Source of the DNA: Gammaproteobacteria bacterium 45_16_T64
GTDB lineage: Bacteria; Pseudomonadota; Gammaproteobacteria; Pseudomonadales; Ketobacteraceae
Length of the DNA: 64,000 nt
Direction: 5' to 3'
Assembly (NCBI GenBank): GCA_002162955.1
Contig: MABD01000041.1
Coordinates: forward strand, 53,040-117,039
Shown here: piece after piece, positions 7,919-17,390 of the stretch
Layout: each line of letters begins with the position of its first letter
Position numbering within the stretch: the first letter of the stretch is position 1
Program-made: the position numbers and the translations under genes
Notes under the pieces: generated by a model
What the model saw: only the letters and a program-made list of their open reading frames with translations
The model's database searches: none
What the model was told of the DNA's origin: nothing

Positions 7919-9277
7919 ATGCAAACTCTGTCCATGCAACCTCCGTCGGTTTCATCGCCATTCCAAAAGATCAGTAATGCGCTACAGTTGTCGTTAAATC
8001 CGGAGGGATTTTTTCGTAAAAAACTGTACCGCTATGACGGTGCATTTTTTCTCTCAATGCCGGGCCTGAATCAAATATTAATGGCAACGTCCTCTGAGGG
8101 GGCCAGCGAAATTTTTTCTTCACCCTCATCGGTACTGACTTCGTCTCTGCCAAGCCCACTACAACCATTACTCGGTTCGTTTTCGTTAATTTTACTACAG
8201 GGTGCTGCTCATAATCGCGAGCGACGAATGATACGCCCCGCGTTCCAAGGCGCGTGTTTACGATCGTATATTCCATTGATACATCGTGCTGTCGATAGCA
8301 CCCTCGGTAAACACGCACTCGACAAACAGGTTAACGTTCAGTGCCTTATGCAGGAGCTTACTCTTGATGTCATTATCGAGGTTGTTTTTGGTGTGACCGA
8401 CGTTGAAAGGAAAGTGGCTTATCAAGATGCCGTACGTAAGCTATTAGCAACCTTTACGCCACCACTAATGCTACTTCCCTTTATGCGCACCCCGATGCTA
8501 GGCTTAGGCCCATGGGATCGCTTTACCAAAGCCCGTGCCGTTTTTGACACGCTAATACTTGAAGACATCGATAACGCGAAGAGAAAATCCAGAGCCGACG
8601 ATACCTCTGGCGCTACACAACCCTCGGATGTACTTTCTACCCTGATTAATCTTCAGGATGAACAAGGTCAATACCTATCGAACACCCACATTCGAGATGA
8701 ACTTACCACATTACTTGCCGCGGGCCATGAAACCACCGCCAACTCACTCACCTGGGCAATACAATTAATTTCGACGCACCCTTCGGTTGAGTCCAGACTG
8801 GTTGAGGAACTCATGACACTGGACGAGAATGCCAGTATCGAACAGGTGATGAAATTGCGCTACCTAGATGCCGTCATTAAAGAAGTGCTTCGTGTCCATC
8901 CCGTAGTCCCACTCGTCATGCGTTCAGTTATGTCAGACACGACCCTTATGGGTTATGACGTAGCAGCGGGAACCTATGCTGGAATTGCTACCTACGCGTT
9001 GCATATGAACCCTGACATTTGGACGTACCCAGAAGAATTCCAACCCCAACGGTTTCTAGACAATGATTACAGCCCTCAAGAGTATGTTCCTTTTGGTGGT
9101 GGTACAAAAAAATGTCTCGGTTATGGCTTTGCCTTATTTGAAATGAAATCTGTGCTATTTAAGCTCTACCGTCACTCTTCGATTACACTCACCTCAAACA
9201 GCAAGATCAGTGCTGCCATTCAAGGTATTACTCTAGGTCCCAAGCAAAAAATTACTGTGTCGCTTTCACCACGCTAA
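7919..9277 (+). CDS. Cytochrome P450
   Basis: A 452-aa soluble P450. The oxygen-activating I-helix motif AGHETT is at residues 268-273, the ExxR pair is E322/R325, and the heme-binding loop FGGGTKKCLGYG gives the ligand Cys399. There is no N-terminal anchor, as usual for bacterial enzymes. It starts 43 bases after the ThDP gene on the same strand and ends the putative cluster. No ferredoxin or reductase gene is nearby, so electrons must come from elsewhere. It would hydroxylate or oxidise the cluster product (inference). The 3' end overlaps one arm of an inverted repeat shared with the convergent FadL gene. Confidence 0.95.
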   Translation: MQTLSMQPPSVSSPFQKISNALQLSLNPEGFFRKKLYRYDGAFFLSMPGLNQILMATSSEGASEIFSSPSSVLTSSLPSPLQPLLGSFSLILLQGAAHNRERRMIRPAFQGACLRSYIPLIHRAVDSTLGKHALDKQVNVQCLMQELTLDVIIEVVFGVTDVERKVAYQDAVRKLLATFTPPLMLLPFMRTPMLGLGPWDRFTKARAVFDTLILEDIDNAKRKSRADDTSGATQPSDVLSTLINLQDEQGQYLSNTHIRDELTTLLAAGHETTANSLTWAIQLISTHPSVESRLVEELMTLDENASIEQVMKLRYLDAVIKEVLRVHPVVPLVMRSVMSDTTLMGYDVAAGTYAGIATYALHMNPDIWTYPEEFQPQRFLDNDYSPQEYVPFGGGTKKCLGYGFALFEMKSVLFKLYRHSSITLTSNSKISAAIQGITLGPKQKITVSLSPR

Positions 9278-9309
9278 CCATGAGAGAAACTAAAACTCTC
9301 GGTGAAAGC
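9262..9309. terminator. Bidirectional hairpin over the ends of two convergent genes
   Basis: GCTTTCACC at 9262-9270 pairs with GGTGAAAGC at 9301-9309, and GAGAG at 9282-9286 pairs with CTCTC at 9296-9300. The outer arms lie inside the last codons of the P450 gene (+) and the FadL gene (-). T runs are weak, so termination efficiency is uncertain. Confidence 0.5.
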
Positions 9310-10948
9310 CAATTTCTAACATGATAATCGTAGTACTAGCATCAATATCCTGACCTGGGTATGGATTGTAAATCAGCTTAGTCGGGTCTTCACTGTTACC
9401 AAAATCACTGGTATTTCCCGGCATACTTACCTGGCTTTCAAAATATGACATACCCACTTCATACAGGGTGCCGGTCACTGTTTCATAGCCAAAACCAATA
9501 CCGTATAGGGTGCTATCACCTAAAGGTAAGAAAGGACTCATCGAGACCTCAGGAATTGATGACGGTCGATCTTCTACGCCCATTCGAAGTACCAGTTGAT
9601 CGTTATATTGGTACTCAATACCGTAAGCAAAATTCCAAGTATCCTCCATGCCTAAAGGCAATACCAAGCTCACACCCTCTTTAGTATCCGTCTCACCAAA
9701 GCTTGCTATCGCCATAAGGTCCGTGACTTCTGACAGTTTTACCGATAATTCATCCCATTTTGACCAGCCGGTAAACTTGTAATCAATATTCACCCGAAGG
9801 CTCGGCAATAACTGTAAGCTCACACCAAACGACATATGCTCTGGCATGGTGAGCTCAAGATCCGCATCACCTTCAACATACTTTTCGCCTTCAATTCCCA
9901 CGACGTCCAAGGCCACCGATGTCAGACCGCCCTCACGTAACGGCGCAATAAATTGCACCCATGCATCGCTATTTTCCCAACTAAACTCACCTTCCATATG
10001 CATATCAATTGGCGATTGGTATACCATTCCGAGGCTCAACCACGGGGTAACTTCCCACAACAATCCAAAGTTATAACCGAACGCCAATGCTTGCTCTACC
10101 GAGAAATTCAATTCTCCTAGCTGATCATACAACGGCAGGTCTTCACATATATTTATCAATGGTGTTTCGATGCCACAGTTGGTCAATTGTAAGGTTGGGA
10201 TAACTAAGTGCGCCAAATGCGGCACCCGCAACGGCAGGTCTAATCCGACGCCACCGTAATTAAACGTTAATGTAGCCCCTACCGATAAGGTATCTGTCAC
10301 CTCGATTGCAACAGTCGGCGAAAAGTACGTTAACACCATGGTCGAAAAACGCTGACCAATAAACCGACCAGGATCATCATCCGCTCGGTAAAACCCCGCG
10401 GCCATGGGTGTATAGACATTGGTACCAAAGGTGATATTACCCCCCGGAGGCTGGTAAGAGGTACCACCCACAATCGATAACGGAACCGCTAAATCCATCA
10501 TCCCTGATCCTGGGATAATCATCGACACACCTTCCGTTGAACTCGATTGCATATAGGCTTCGTCCTCAAAAAAGCCCTCTGGATATTCCGCACCAAGATC
10601 ACTTCCTATCTGAACGGCTTGGTCCAACAATGCCTGTCGCGTTTCAGTGCGTTTGCCAAAATCCAGTCCTATATCAAAATTCCCATAGATAAATTTGATC
10701 GCCTGCTGTCGACCCTCAACACGACTTAATCCGGCAGGGTTAAAGTGAATAGAATCAATTCCCGGTGGGTCTGCCGTGACAGCATTCGCCAGCGACAACG
10801 CACGCGGACTGCCAATAGCAATATTTTCGGTGAGAACAGCCCAGCCATTGCTCGCGCTTAGGGCACCGACTATCGCTATACATATACGTAACAATCTATA
10901 CTTTGCAGTGTTTCGTCGTTCGATGGCATGCATACATTTACCGTTCAT
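9290..10948 (-). CDS. FadL/OmpP1-family outer-membrane channel (copy 1)
   Basis: A 552-aa protein with a signal peptide ending near residue 37 (SNGWA). The mature N-terminus (VLTENIAIGSPRALSLANAV) is followed by DPPGIDSIHFNPAGLS, the NPA-type N-terminal hatch motif of FadL long-chain fatty acid/hydrocarbon transporters. The body alternates beta strands and loops and ends in Phe (GFHREF), a barrel insertion signal. It shares DDPGRF and EDRPSS motifs with the genes at 24094 and 30299, so the three are paralogues. It is longer than E. coli FadL (about 446 aa). It lies downstream of the membrane desaturase on the same strand, 80 bases apart. It probably imports or exports a hydrophobic substrate. 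No clear Shine-Dalgarno; Met6 could also be the start. Confidence 0.9.
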   Translation of the reverse strand: MNGKCMHAIERRNTAKYRLLRICIAIVGALSASNGWAVLTENIAIGSPRALSLANAVTADPPGIDSIHFNPAGLSRVEGRQQAIKFIYGNFDIGLDFGKRTETRQALLDQAVQIGSDLGAEYPEGFFEDEAYMQSSSTEGVSMIIPGSGMMDLAVPLSIVGGTSYQPPGGNITFGTNVYTPMAAGFYRADDDPGRFIGQRFSTMVLTYFSPTVAIEVTDTLSVGATLTFNYGGVGLDLPLRVPHLAHLVIPTLQLTNCGIETPLINICEDLPLYDQLGELNFSVEQALAFGYNFGLLWEVTPWLSLGMVYQSPIDMHMEGEFSWENSDAWVQFIAPLREGGLTSVALDVVGIEGEKYVEGDADLELTMPEHMSFGVSLQLLPSLRVNIDYKFTGWSKWDELSVKLSEVTDLMAIASFGETDTKEGVSLVLPLGMEDTWNFAYGIEYQYNDQLVLRMGVEDRPSSIPEVSMSPFLPLGDSTLYGIGFGYETVTGTLYEVGMSYFESQVSMPGNTSDFGNSEDPTKLIYNPYPGQDIDASTTIIMLEIGFHREF

Positions 10949-11028
10949 TGGTTATTATTATTTATGTGAGCGGAAAAAAACGAGGCTCCCAGGTACATCG
11001 ATTAACCGGAAAGCCTTCAGAGTTGCGC

Positions 11029-12315
11029 TTAACCCGTAGCTTGTGACGTCGACAGTGAAATCTCATCATCGTAATCACCCGATATTAGAATCCAACTCGC
11101 GACGATTGAGAATGAATAGTAAGCCAATAAGGCAACACCAATAAAAGATACATATTCGTTAAACCCAAACCAATTTCCACCATAGAACCACAGGATACCT
11201 ACGGCTAATAGCAATCGTGTAACTAACCAACTAAGGGCATACTTGCCTTCCATTAGCGTGGTGTATGCCATCACACTAAAAATGGTAAATAGACTAAAAC
11301 CATATATCTCTGCGATGCTATAGGTTGGAAATAAATAGAAGAACAACATCATCATCGCACCCGTCAACATAATTTCGATATGGCTCCATACTAATAACCC
11401 AGTCGATATTTTTGGTGCGTAAGGCTCATAGCTATACACATCTCGCACGCGAGGAATTTTATGGCTTTTTCTGACATCTGCGGGCCGCCAATTAGTAGGT
11501 TTGTAAATAAGACGAAATTTATCCTTCCAACTTTTTGTGGCAACCATATCTTTTACGATGGTTCCCCAATGCATAAAATCGATCTTTACCGGGTTCCAGG
11601 TTTTCGCAGGAATCGTAATACCATAAACAATGGGGGCACTCTCCAATGGTTGTTGATAGGTTCCAAACAATCGATCCCATATACAAAACCAGGCACTAAA
11701 ATTCTTATCGACGTACTCACGATTCATCGCATGATGCACTGCATGAAGACGCGGGGTCATAATGATCTTTTCAAGAAAGCCAAGATCTCCGACAAGCTCT
11801 GTGTGATACCAGTACTGATAATATAAATGAACCAATCCAATAGTCACCATCATCTCCGGAGGAATACCGGCAATTGCGGCAGGAAACCAACCAATAGTGA
11901 CAATATTGACGACATTATTGACCGGCTGTCGCAGTGCGGTTGATACATTAAACTGTTCACCGGCATGGTGAATAAGATGAAGCTGCCAAAGAAAGTTGTA
12001 TTTATGGGTCCAGCGATGATACCAATAGGCCGCAAAATCCAAACACAGAATGGCAATAATCCAGGTCGCCACTGAGTTAGGGTCAATGGAAAATATTGCG
12101 ACGTTTTCTACCATCCACTCATAAGGCACTAGAACCAATACCAACCCCAATGAGCCTTTCATTACATTGGCAATTCCGGAACTAAGGCTGCTAATAACAT
12201 CGGGAATATTGTCGTAAGATCGCCCCCCTTTATACTTCACTACCAGAAACTCTAATCCCATTAGGATCACGAACCCCGGTATCGCAATCAACAAACTGGC
12301 TGCTATTGTTTCCAT
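11029..12315 (-). CDS. Sterol desaturase/fatty acid hydroxylase-family membrane di-iron enzyme
   Basis: A 428-aa integral membrane oxygenase. In the frame extended by five codons from the GTG at 12330, the histidine clusters are HRWTH (105-109), HLIHH (118-122) and HAVHH (196-200), which ligate the di-iron centre of the family. Several hydrophobic segments flank them and further ones follow about residue 315. I prefer the ATG at 12313-12315, which has GGAG 9 bases upstream. It hydroxylates or desaturates a lipid or sterol-like substrate in the membrane. The FadL gene lies downstream and two AraC regulators upstream on the same strand, suggesting a lipid-responsive unit. Confidence 0.9.
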   Translation of the reverse strand: METIAASLLIAIPGFVILMGLEFLVVKYKGGRSYDNIPDVISSLSSGIANVMKGSLGLVLVLVPYEWMVENVAIFSIDPNSVATWIIAILCLDFAAYWYHRWTHKYNFLWQLHLIHHAGEQFNVSTALRQPVNNVVNIVTIGWFPAAIAGIPPEMMVTIGLVHLYYQYWYHTELVGDLGFLEKIIMTPRLHAVHHAMNREYVDKNFSAWFCIWDRLFGTYQQPLESAPIVYGITIPAKTWNPVKIDFMHWGTIVKDMVATKSWKDKFRLIYKPTNWRPADVRKSHKIPRVRDVYSYEPYAPKISTGLLVWSHIEIMLTGAMMMLFFYLFPTYSIAEIYGFSLFTIFSVMAYTTLMEGKYALSWLVTRLLLAVGILWFYGGNWFGFNEYVSFIGVALLAYYSFSIVASWILISGDYDDEISLSTSQATG

Positions 12316-12541
12316 CCCCTCACACTCCACTCATGCACTACGGCTGTTTCTTATTTGAGCCTGGAGTGTGCGACGTGCAGGAACGCAGATCTTCTGAATA
12401 ACTGGAAAGGCAGTGAGTGATTCTTATAATTTCCGTCAATTAAACAAATCACCCACCTTTCTTGATGAAATAAAGCGTTAGCAAACAATAGATTATGTAT
12501 GATTCAGAAAAAAACCGATGAAAAACTAAAAATACTAAAAT

Positions 12542-13717
12542 TCACCCTAAAACGCGTTTTTTTCGATACTCAGATGGCGTTAATGAGGTGATATCTTTAA
12601 AGGCTTTGTTGAACGTCGATAAGCTCTTATAACCACAGTCCATGGATATATCGAGTATGCTTTTGCTGCATTCCTTATCCTCCAATAACTCCCGTGCATA
12701 GGCCACACGGTAATGATTTACATATGCATTAAAGTTGCGATAACCCAAATCTTGATTGATCACACCCCGTAATCGATACTCAGGTATAGCGGTATACTTC
12801 GCTAATGACGCCAGCGTTATGCCCATCTCTTGGAACCGCCCTTGGCCATTCATGACCAGCTCCAATGTGTCGAGAAAAGCTTGCTTTTGAGACGCCTTCT
12901 CTGTCGTATCACTGCTCCCCATTACCTCGACATTTTCAACAGGCCCCATATCAGATAATACATTTACTGCTTCCTGAGGGGTCGTATCCAATGACACGTT
13001 CACCTCTGGCGTTACTTTACGGACACGCCCAAATAAGCCACGTTTCACATCGGTAAAAAATGCTATCGCCATTAAGCCCAAAACAACGATGGCACCACTG
13101 ACAAACATATCGACACCGTGGCCAAAGGGTAACCCTTGGTCCACTGATATAAAATATAACGTAAGAACAACAGCGACTACCGGCCCACAGCCTGTCACAA
13201 AATAGACCCTAGCGGTTCGACGGTAAGGGTCAAGGTCCACAGCCCAGGTTCTAATCACGCACCAGTACGCCCAAAGCACGGCCAATCCGTCCAATACGAA
13301 TTGGCTACGCATCTGAAACGTATACATCACTTCCGATGTGCCGATAAATTCACGTATCGCAAATAGAAAAGCTAAACTGCCAACGACCAACACCGCGCAC
13401 TTTTCTACCCAGCTAAAGACAAAGTCATCATCAAAGTTCACCCGCACACAAATCATAAAAAATACAGGGGTCAGGTATTCTACGCTATTAAAAACATGGG
13501 CTAGTTTAGGGGAGCTATCCACCAATAAAACACGCAAGGTAAAGGAAAATAAACACAGCATCAGCGCAACATTCCAGGCACCAGAGGGCTTATTGTTAAC
13601 TTGCTTGAATCCAAATACCAAGCACACGGCCATTATCGCAAACGCCATAGAATGAAGCTGTACGGAATAACCCAAGAATATATCGACGATATTGCTCCAC
13701 GCTACCTTTTCGATCAT
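12542..13717 (-). CDS. AraC-family regulator with N-terminal membrane domain
   Basis: A 391-aa protein. Residues 1 to about 230 contain about seven hydrophobic helices, resembling a 7TM sensor. Residues about 285-390 form an AraC/XylS DNA-binding domain with two helix-turn-helix units, including the hallmark second unit ILDISMDCGYKSLSTFNKAFK followed by TPSEYRKKR. It would read a membrane or lipophilic signal directly and control nearby genes, probably the desaturase/FadL unit downstream (inference). It starts 15 bases after the other AraC gene, so the two are co-transcribed. Confidence 0.9.
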   Translation of the reverse strand: MIEKVAWSNIVDIFLGYSVQLHSMAFAIMAVCLVFGFKQVNNKPSGAWNVALMLCLFSFTLRVLLVDSSPKLAHVFNSVEYLTPVFFMICVRVNFDDDFVFSWVEKCAVLVVGSLAFLFAIREFIGTSEVMYTFQMRSQFVLDGLAVLWAYWCVIRTWAVDLDPYRRTARVYFVTGCGPVVAVVLTLYFISVDQGLPFGHGVDMFVSGAIVVLGLMAIAFFTDVKRGLFGRVRKVTPEVNVSLDTTPQEAVNVLSDMGPVENVEVMGSSDTTEKASQKQAFLDTLELVMNGQGRFQEMGITLASLAKYTAIPEYRLRGVINQDLGYRNFNAYVNHYRVAYARELLEDKECSKSILDISMDCGYKSLSTFNKAFKDITSLTPSEYRKKRVLG

Positions 13718-13732
13718 GGTTGCTGTCTCATA

Positions 13733-14839
13733 TTAGATTTGCAACGAGCCCCTAAATTCACTGGGAGATTGACCAAAGTACTTCTTAAATGCAATTGAAA
13801 AATTCGACACTTCCGAGTATCCCAATTGATAAGCAATTTCCTTAATACTTAACATTCCCTGCTGGAATAGAATTTCTGCCTTACCCATTCTCGCGTCAAT
13901 GACCAATCGGGAGAAACTCGTATCACAGGCCTTCAATTGACGACTCAATGTTCTTGGGGATAAGCATAGCACTTGGGCAACGTCATCCAACTCAGGGTTA
14001 GCGCTGCGATATCTTTCGATTTCTTGTTTCACCAAAACAACAACACGCTGCGTCTCCATAGCACGCTTGGCTAAGGTCTCCTCTAATAGCCGTTCACAGG
14101 CCATGATTGCAGAGCGTAACGCGACTTCATTGCCATTGAGTAAAGGCTGCAGTGCCAATTTCTTTGAAAATGAAATACAATTTTCTTCACAACCAAAATC
14201 CATCTTGATCGGCCCGCTTTGCAACATCGCCAAGTCAGGGTATGTATTCAAGTCAACTTTTAATTCCACACTCGAATCATCGATCAAACCAAATAATCGA
14301 TCCCCCAGCAGAAAAAGAGACAATGCTCGCAAACTTCCCAAAAACAACCCAATAAGAAAACCGTAAACAGGTTCCCGGATGACGCCTGATTCTACAATTT
14401 TGAGAGACACCCTCTCTTCATGTTCGGTGTATTCGAAACTCATCAAGGGAGTAACAATACCTAGAAAGCGGCTTGACTGCCTAAGCGCTTCATCAAATGT
14501 GCTACTGCACATACCAACATAACCTAGCTGCCCAAACCCAGTAGGCCGCATGCTAACACCTATCATAAGCCCCAACATATAAGGAGACTGATTCAACTTA
14601 GCCGTCGCATTGTTTATTATTTGTTCGCAATCCACAATGGAAAGCATGCCAGATATTGGCTGTGGATACTGCCCTACCAACGAGGTCCCAGCCAACACCT
14701 CTTCCTCCGCCATAGCACAGTTACCCAAGCAGTTAAGTAGTGGCACTAGATAGTCCGACGAAAGACAATCCGATGTATCTAAACTCATAAGGTAGTACTC
14801 ATTGGTGTCATCGATATAGCCTCTACTGGACAGGCTCAT
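13733..14839 (-). CDS. AraC-family regulator with arabinose-binding-type sensor domain
   Basis: A 368-aa cytoplasmic regulator. The N-terminal part (about 20-220) matches the PF12625-type ligand-binding domain found in many proteobacterial AraC regulators of lipid and aromatic metabolism. The C-terminal AraC domain (about 265-365) has two helix-turn-helix units (ELDDVAQVLCLSPRTLSRQL and IKEIAYQLGYSEVSNFSIAFK). It is transcribed divergently from the SDR operon at 14952, sharing a 112-base region, and precedes the membrane AraC gene by 15 bases. Both adjacent units are candidate targets. Confidence 0.92.
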   Translation of the reverse strand: MSLSSRGYIDDTNEYYLMSLDTSDCLSSDYLVPLLNCLGNCAMAEEEVLAGTSLVGQYPQPISGMLSIVDCEQIINNATAKLNQSPYMLGLMIGVSMRPTGFGQLGYVGMCSSTFDEALRQSSRFLGIVTPLMSFEYTEHEERVSLKIVESGVIREPVYGFLIGLFLGSLRALSLFLLGDRLFGLIDDSSVELKVDLNTYPDLAMLQSGPIKMDFGCEENCISFSKKLALQPLLNGNEVALRSAIMACERLLEETLAKRAMETQRVVVLVKQEIERYRSANPELDDVAQVLCLSPRTLSRQLKACDTSFSRLVIDARMGKAEILFQQGMLSIKEIAYQLGYSEVSNFSIAFKKYFGQSPSEFRGSLQI

Positions 14840-14951
14840 TCCTCACTCGATGGTGGCGAAACGCCATATGCTTTTGTCACATATTCATAAAATCACACCC
14901 TGGCGTCAATGATAGAGTTTTATTTTATTCACGGACCACGATATCTATACC
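14840..14951. promoter_or_regulatory. Shared divergent promoter region with inverted repeat
   Basis: 112 bases lie between the divergent AraC gene and the SDR operon. TGGCG at 14855-14859 and CGCCA at 14863-14867 form an inverted repeat around AAA, and a further TGGCG lies about 50 bases on. These are candidate operator sites for the AraC protein. No convincing promoter hexamers were identified. Confidence 0.3.
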
Positions 14952-15824
14952 ATGAACAATAAGATCTGTATCGTCACTGGAGCCAGTTCAGGGATTGGCC
15001 AGCAGATAGCATTAGCGCTGCACCAGCAGGGGGCCTACGTCATTATGATTGACATAGTATCACCCTACGAAACCATCGCCGCGATGGTAAGCATAGGCCC
15101 CAAACGATTCGAGGCGCACCTAGCCGACCTATCCAGTCAACGTGATGTGTTGCGCGTCGCGACCACGCTGTGTCAGGCTCACCCTGTTATCGATGTACTG
15201 GTTAATAACGCAGGTCGTCATATTGTTGAGAGGGAAACCTCCGTTGACGGATATGAAATGAATTTTGCGTTAAATAGCCTAGGCTCCTCGACGTTTACCC
15301 TTCGAATGCTAGAGAGTCTCAAGCGCGCTACCTCTGCCAGAATCATCAACATTGCCTCTGAAGCCCATCGATTTCCGGGACGCTACAATTTTGAAGATAT
15401 CAATACAGAACAAGAATCCATGCTCTACGCCTATGGTAAATCTAAATTTGCCGTCATTCTGTTTAGTAAGGCGCTGGCCCGAGAACTAGAAAACACATCC
15501 ATTACCGTGAATGCCGTATGCCCCGGTCTAGTATCGACCCAAATATTCTCGAATTTTCTCCCGCCATGGCTAGCACGATTATTTATGTCCATCACCTTTC
15601 TAGGCCTAATGTCCACGGCAAAACAAGGGGCATCACTACCGATACAATTATGCTGTGATGATAGATACGAAGAAGTCACGGGGAAATTCTTTGGCTCTCA
15701 TTCTGTATTGCAATACCTCGCTGAACATAAAAAAACGAATTGTCGACACTCCCAAGAGGCGCTATTCGATTTTTTCCACGATGTTATCAATCTTCCTTCG
15801 GTACGAATGAATCATGAAAAATAG
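14952..15824 (+). CDS. Short-chain dehydrogenase/reductase (retinol-dehydrogenase-like)
   Basis: A 290-aa classical SDR: cofactor motif TGASSGIG (9-16), NNAG (85-88), Ser136, and catalytic Tyr161/Lys165 (YGKSK). Asp34 after the second strand favours NAD(H). The C-terminal extension after about residue 200 carries hydrophobic stretches, as in the retinol dehydrogenase group that acts on lipophilic alcohols. It is the first gene of a four-gene operon; its end overlaps the following lipoprotein gene by 11 bases. The substrate is unknown. Confidence 0.9.
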   Translation: MNNKICIVTGASSGIGQQIALALHQQGAYVIMIDIVSPYETIAAMVSIGPKRFEAHLADLSSQRDVLRVATTLCQAHPVIDVLVNNAGRHIVERETSVDGYEMNFALNSLGSSTFTLRMLESLKRATSARIINIASEAHRFPGRYNFEDINTEQESMLYAYGKSKFAVILFSKALARELENTSITVNAVCPGLVSTQIFSNFLPPWLARLFMSITFLGLMSTAKQGASLPIQLCCDDRYEEVTGKFFGSHSVLQYLAEHKKTNCRHSQEALFDFFHDVINLPSVRMNHEK

Positions 15825-16257
15825 TTATCAATCTATACGTACAAAACCAACAAATCTATCTGCCATGACATTATTGTTTGCCACATTTTTCTCGTTACCG
15901 GCCTGCGCTAAGAAGGAGTTTATCGCACCCCAAATTGAAGGCGACAGCGCACGCTTACAGGTAAATAGTCGAGGTTTTGGAGATTACTTTACTCGCGTAG
16001 TGAGAATAGAAGCTATCACTGACACCCAGGGCAACACACTGTATGAGCGTACCCTATTTGATCGCTACAAGCACTCTGCAATACTCAATGCTCCTGCGAC
16101 TTATACTGTACGACTACTCTGTGAAAAACCGTATCTATTACAATTTCATCACCCAACATTGACCATAGATGTTATGCCTGGGCATCACTATGCTATCGAC
16201 TGCGATTCGATGGATGGCAAAAGTAACGCTATTTTTCACGTACAAAATCAACCATGA
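15814..16257 (+). CDS. Small lipoprotein of unknown function
   Basis: A 147-aa protein. A hydrophobic signal (about 17-31) ends SLPAC, a lipobox with Pro at -2. The mature part is short, with beta-rich spacing and a Cys near position 110 and another near 130. I do not recognise the domain. The start overlaps the SDR gene by 11 bases and its TGA overlaps the next ATG (16254), so it is part of the operon. It is probably an outer-membrane partner of the beta-propeller lipoprotein encoded next (inference). Confidence 0.7.
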   Translation: MKNSYQSIRTKPTNLSAMTLLFATFFSLPACAKKEFIAPQIEGDSARLQVNSRGFGDYFTRVVRIEAITDTQGNTLYERTLFDRYKHSAILNAPATYTVRLLCEKPYLLQFHHPTLTIDVMPGHHYAIDCDSMDGKSNAIFHVQNQP

Positions 16258-17390
16258 GGAAAAACGCATTCACATCGTTTTGCAGTAAGCTAATAGGTGT
16301 ATCGTTATTTTTAACTGGATGCTCTGTGGCTCACGAGCCTTGTCGCAGCATTGACAATAAACATCCAATATGTGGCACATCACGGCCCGAAGATATTGCC
16401 CGCATCCCTGGCCAACCCTTACTTATTATTAGTGAAATGGGTGATCCGTTAAACCACCTTACCCCCGGCGGTCTTTCTTTACTAAACACCAATACAAACA
16501 CCTTCACCCCCCTAGACCCGTATACGATAAATACCACCAGGGATAACAGCGACCACCGCTGGGGAGACCCGCTCTGTTCTACATCACCACCGGTTATTCT
16601 TTCCCCCCATGGTATCCATCTATCTGCACGATCTGATGACAGAATGCAACTACTGGTTATAAATCATGGTAGTCGCGAAGCCGTAGAATATTTTGAAGTA
16701 TCTCAAATAGGCGATACTATTACCGTCACTTGGAAAGGCTGTGTAAACCCTACACCCGCAACATTTCTCAATAATATTGTATCCTTAAGCAATGGTGGTT
16801 TTATTGCAAGCCAAGCTTACGACTATGATGCCTTCAGTATTGGAGCACTAAACATTGAGCTCATCAAAGGAGTACTGGGGTGGGACACCGGCTACCTTTT
16901 TGAATGGAATACGGCTCAAGGGTTTACCAAAATACCTGGAAGCAATGGCCCCTTTGTGAATGGAGTTGCTATCAGCGACGATGAAGAATCTGTGTACGCC
17001 ACGTACTACATGGGAGATGAAGTAAGAAAAATACATCGCAGTAGTGGAGAGCGGCTGGCGACAATGACGATCCCTCAACCCGACAATCTCACATGGACTA
17101 CCGATGGACAACTGCTCGTAGCATCCCATCAAGGATATCTTGTCGAAAAGTTACTCTGCCTACTCACAGCAGAATCGGCTTGCACATTCCAGTTTGGGAT
17201 CTATACACTGGATGCCGACTCGCTAAATTCGACAGAAATAATTAACCATAAGGGCTATCCTATGGGGGGTGTTACCGTTGCAACACAGCTCGACAGCTCG
17301 CTCTACCTAGGTTCTTATTCGGGGGATCGAGTGATGCGAATCCCTTTTCCTAAACACCACGTAAACAAGCTGGAAAATACTTATGAGTAA
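16254..17390 (+). CDS. Beta-propeller lipoprotein, SMP-30/paraoxonase-like
   Basis: A 378-aa protein with lipobox LTGC (Cys23). Repeated beta-strand blocks are typical of a six-bladed propeller. The motifs SPHGIHLS and NGVAISDDEESVYATYYMG resemble the calcium/active-site strands of SMP-30/paraoxonase/arylesterase proteins. PDNLTWTTDGQLLVASH matches a later blade. It may hydrolyse a lactone or ester in the periplasm, or act as a binding protein. It sits between two SDR genes with overlaps at both ends (ATGA at 16254, 8 bases at 17383). The full set of metal ligands was not verified. Confidence 0.72.
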   Translation: MRKNAFTSFCSKLIGVSLFLTGCSVAHEPCRSIDNKHPICGTSRPEDIARIPGQPLLIISEMGDPLNHLTPGGLSLLNTNTNTFTPLDPYTINTTRDNSDHRWGDPLCSTSPPVILSPHGIHLSARSDDRMQLLVINHGSREAVEYFEVSQIGDTITVTWKGCVNPTPATFLNNIVSLSNGGFIASQAYDYDAFSIGALNIELIKGVLGWDTGYLFEWNTAQGFTKIPGSNGPFVNGVAISDDEESVYATYYMGDEVRKIHRSSGERLATMTIPQPDNLTWTTDGQLLVASHQGYLVEKLLCLLTAESACTFQFGIYTLDADSLNSTEIINHKGYPMGGVTVATQLDSSLYLGSYSGDRVMRIPFPKHHVNKLENTYE

